Assembly: GCA_945983195.1 (NCBI GenBank)
Contig: CAMFSS010000019.1
Coordinates: 1 to 15,497 of the forward strand
DNA length: 15,497 bases
Direction: 5' to 3'
DNA from: an uncultured Prevotellaceae bacterium
GTDB lineage: Bacteria; Bacteroidota; Bacteroidia; Bacteroidales; Muribaculaceae
Shown: positions 13,919-15,497 of the stretch, piece by piece
Position numbering within the stretch: the stretch's first letter is position 1
Layout: the number at the start of each line of letters is the position of its first letter
Position numbers and translations under genes: made by a program
The notes under the pieces: model-generated
Told to the model about the DNA's origin: nothing
Databases searched by the model: none
The model's input: only the letters and a program-made list of their open reading frames with translations

Positions 13919-15497
13919 TCAAAATTCGAGGGTCTTGCTTTCGCCCTTCTTAAGGGTGATTTTTCCTTCAAGTCCCTTCACTGCAAATGTACAGTCCACT
14001 GTGGCTGTGATTGTTGCTGTGGTGAGCTTGCTGTTCTTCCACTTCATGTCAACCACCATTCCGCCCTCGGCGCAGAGTCCTTTCACTTCTCCGTTGCTCC
14101 ACTGCTTCGGCAGTGCCGGGAGGAATTCAAGGAAGCCGTCGTAGCTCTGGAGAAGCATTTCGCACATTCCTGCCACGCTGCCTTCGGTCGCGTCGAAGCT
14201 GAAGATGTCCTCCTCTGCCATTGCCACGCCTGCCGGCGACACTGTCATCAGATTCTCGCGTGTGAACTTCTTGAAGAGGTTCTGAATCCAGCCGTATGCC
14301 ACCTGGGCGTCCTTGATTCGTGCATAGAAGCAAAGCATGTTGGCTGTGCTCCACTCCGTGTCTTCCCAGCCGCTGCTTGCTGTCTGTATTTCAAGTCCTT
14401 TGCGTGCGGCTGCCATTAGGTCGGGATTGGCTGGTGATGAAATTTGGTTAAGGGGGATGAGTGGGAGCAGGTGCGATGAATGGCCGTGCGAGGGGTCGCT
14501 GCGACGCACGTCGTCGAGCCATTCCTGAATCTGTCCGTCGCTGCCTATCTGGAGCGGTGGAAGCAGTTTTATGTCTTTCTCAATGCGCGAGCGCATCTTC
14601 TTGTCGGTCTTCAGTATCTTTGCCGACTCTATAAAGGCATGATAGATGTCGTACACAAGATCGCGGTCAACGGTCGGCATCATCGAGAGGCTCAGGTGGT
14701 TGCACTTCTTCGACACATAGCCGTTTTCGGGCGAAATGCTCGGTCCGGTCACCAAGTAGCCGTTGCGTGGGTCTTTCACCATATAGTCCATGAAGAACTC
14801 AGCTGCACCCTTGATGATTGGGTAGCCTGTTGTGCGAAGCCATTCCACATCGCGTGTGTAGAGGTAGTGCATCCACACGTGCGTTGCGAGCCATGCACCG
14901 CCGGTCACGTTCATTCCCCAGCTTACTCCCCATCCGGGATAGGCATAGCCCCATGCGCTGCACACTGAGTGTGCCACCCAGCCGCGGCAGCCGTACATCT
15001 GGCGTGCCGGTGCCTGTCCGTACTTCGTCAGCAGTTCCAGGTAGCCGAAAAGCGGCTCGTTGCACTCGGCAAGGTTGGCGCGGTTGGCTGCCCAGTAGTT
15101 CTGCTGTGTGTTCACGTCGAGGTGGTAGTCGCAGGTCCAGGGCATGTTGCACGCGCGGTTGTCGTTCCATATTCCCTGAAGGTTGGCGCACAGTGGCATT
15201 CCGTGTGGGCGTGAAGAGGAAATGAGCATATAGCGGCCATACTGGAAGAATAGCGCATCAAAACCGGGGTCGTATGCTCCTTCCTGCGCAAGTTTCAGCC
15301 TTGTGTCTGTCGGCAGATTCACATTCTTGTCCTCGCCGAGTGTGATGCTCATGCGGTCGTAGAGTGCTGTATAGTCGGCTATGTGGCGCTGTTTCATTGT
15401 TTCAAACGGCGTTCCGGCAGCCTTCTCCACTGTCTGTGAGCAAGTGTTGCGGTAGTCCTTGTTGTTATAGTCAGTGCGTATGTCCACTATTATGGTG
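13919..15497 (-). CDS. GH95 alpha-L-fucosidase/alpha-L-galactosidase (5' end outside window)
   Basis: The C-terminal roughly 525 residues of a GH95 inverting glycosidase, which typically cleaves alpha-1,2-L-fucose, or alpha-L-galactose in some members. The frame is open to the window edge (TII precedes the GTG at 15487), so that GTG is internal and the signal peptide and N-terminal beta domain lie outside. Counting from the GTG: LQGIWN (103-108) and DYHLDVNTQQNYW (120-132) are the (alpha/alpha)6-barrel motif, the latter normally with N-x-N where this has D124-V-N126. Glu254 in PSISPEN matches the general acid. DPSHGHSSHL (331-340) is the His-rich segment. Asp432 in FSFDATEGSVAG matches the conserved Asp of the usual F-x-x-DGN motif, followed by AGMCEMLLQS. 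The family is clear, but the active-site surroundings are divergent, so specificity is open. It is the first gene of the visible cluster. Confidence 0.9.
   Translation of the reverse strand, partial: TIIVDIRTDYNNKDYRNTCSQTVEKAAGTPFETMKQRHIADYTALYDRMSITLGEDKNVNLPTDTRLKLAQEGAYDPGFDALFFQYGRYMLISSSRPHGMPLCANLQGIWNDNRACNMPWTCDYHLDVNTQQNYWAANRANLAECNEPLFGYLELLTKYGQAPARQMYGCRGWVAHSVCSAWGYAYPGWGVSWGMNVTGGAWLATHVWMHYLYTRDVEWLRTTGYPIIKGAAEFFMDYMVKDPRNGYLVTGPSISPENGYVSKKCNHLSLSMMPTVDRDLVYDIYHAFIESAKILKTDKKMRSRIEKDIKLLPPLQIGSDGQIQEWLDDVRRSDPSHGHSSHLLPLIPLNQISSPANPDLMAAARKGLEIQTASSGWEDTEWSTANMLCFYARIKDAQVAYGWIQNLFKKFTRENLMTVSPAGVAMAEEDIFSFDATEGSVAGMCEMLLQSYDGFLEFLPALPKQWSNGEVKGLCAEGGMVVDMKWKNSKLTTATITATVDCTFAVKGLEGKITLKKGESKTLEF

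Noticed and set aside
15485..15487. GTG as the start codon of the GH95 gene
   Set aside because: The frame continues open to the window edge, and the remaining protein lacks the signal peptide and N-terminal domain of GH95, so the GTG is an internal Val.
1..15497. Search for CRISPR arrays, tRNA/rRNA genes, insertion sequences or phage genes
   Set aside because: No regular spacer-repeat array, tRNA-like cloverleaf, transposase frame or terminal inverted repeats were seen; all space is taken by the seven PUL genes and short gaps.

Overview
The window is part of a polysaccharide utilization locus (PUL) from a member of the Bacteroidales. The evidence is an adjacent SusC-like/SusD-like pair, a SusD lipoprotein signal followed by an acidic stretch, a hybrid two-component (HTCS) sensor built of Reg_prop repeats, and Bacteroides-type -7 boxes (TAnnTTTG). 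GC content looks moderate by eye. A gut genus of the Muribaculaceae, Prevotellaceae or Bacteroidaceae is plausible, but the sequence alone does not fix the family.

All seven genes lie on the minus strand, so transcription runs from high to low coordinates. In that order they are: a GH95-type alpha-L-fucosidase/alpha-L-galactosidase cut by the right window edge (13919-15497); a GH2 exo-beta-mannosidase (11257-13821); a SusC-like TonB-dependent transporter (7986-11078); its SusD-like partner (6387-7964); a secreted seven-bladed FG-GAP/VCBS propeller protein in the slot where a surface glycan-binding lipoprotein normally sits (4468-6273); a clan GH-D alpha-galactosidase-like enzyme (1910-4315); and the sensor half of an HTCS regulator (70-1824). 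The HTCS reading frame stops in propeller blade 13, but recognisable blade sequence continues past three in-frame stops to the left edge, so the regulator looks inactivated. No gene-free stretch exceeds about 180 bases.

Together the genes fit uptake of an oligosaccharide by SusC/SusD and trimming by exo-acting enzymes that remove alpha-L-fucose (or alpha-L-galactose), alpha-galactose (or a related alpha sugar) and beta-mannose. No endo-acting enzyme is visible, so the substrate is either a small or branched oligosaccharide, or is cut first by enzymes encoded elsewhere. Beta-mannose plus alpha-galactose suggests galactomannan-type material. Adding GH95 points more to a fucosylated glycan, such as a host or plant glycan with a beta-mannosyl core. 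This is inference.

Regulatory structure is visible between genes: a strong terminator-like hairpin after susD, a 12-bp perfect hairpin next to three -7 boxes before the GH-D gene, and a -7 box plus possible 5'-leader stem before susC. The FG-GAP protein and the GH-D enzyme both end in domains resembling type IX secretion (T9SS) C-terminal sorting domains, which would place them at the cell surface or outside.
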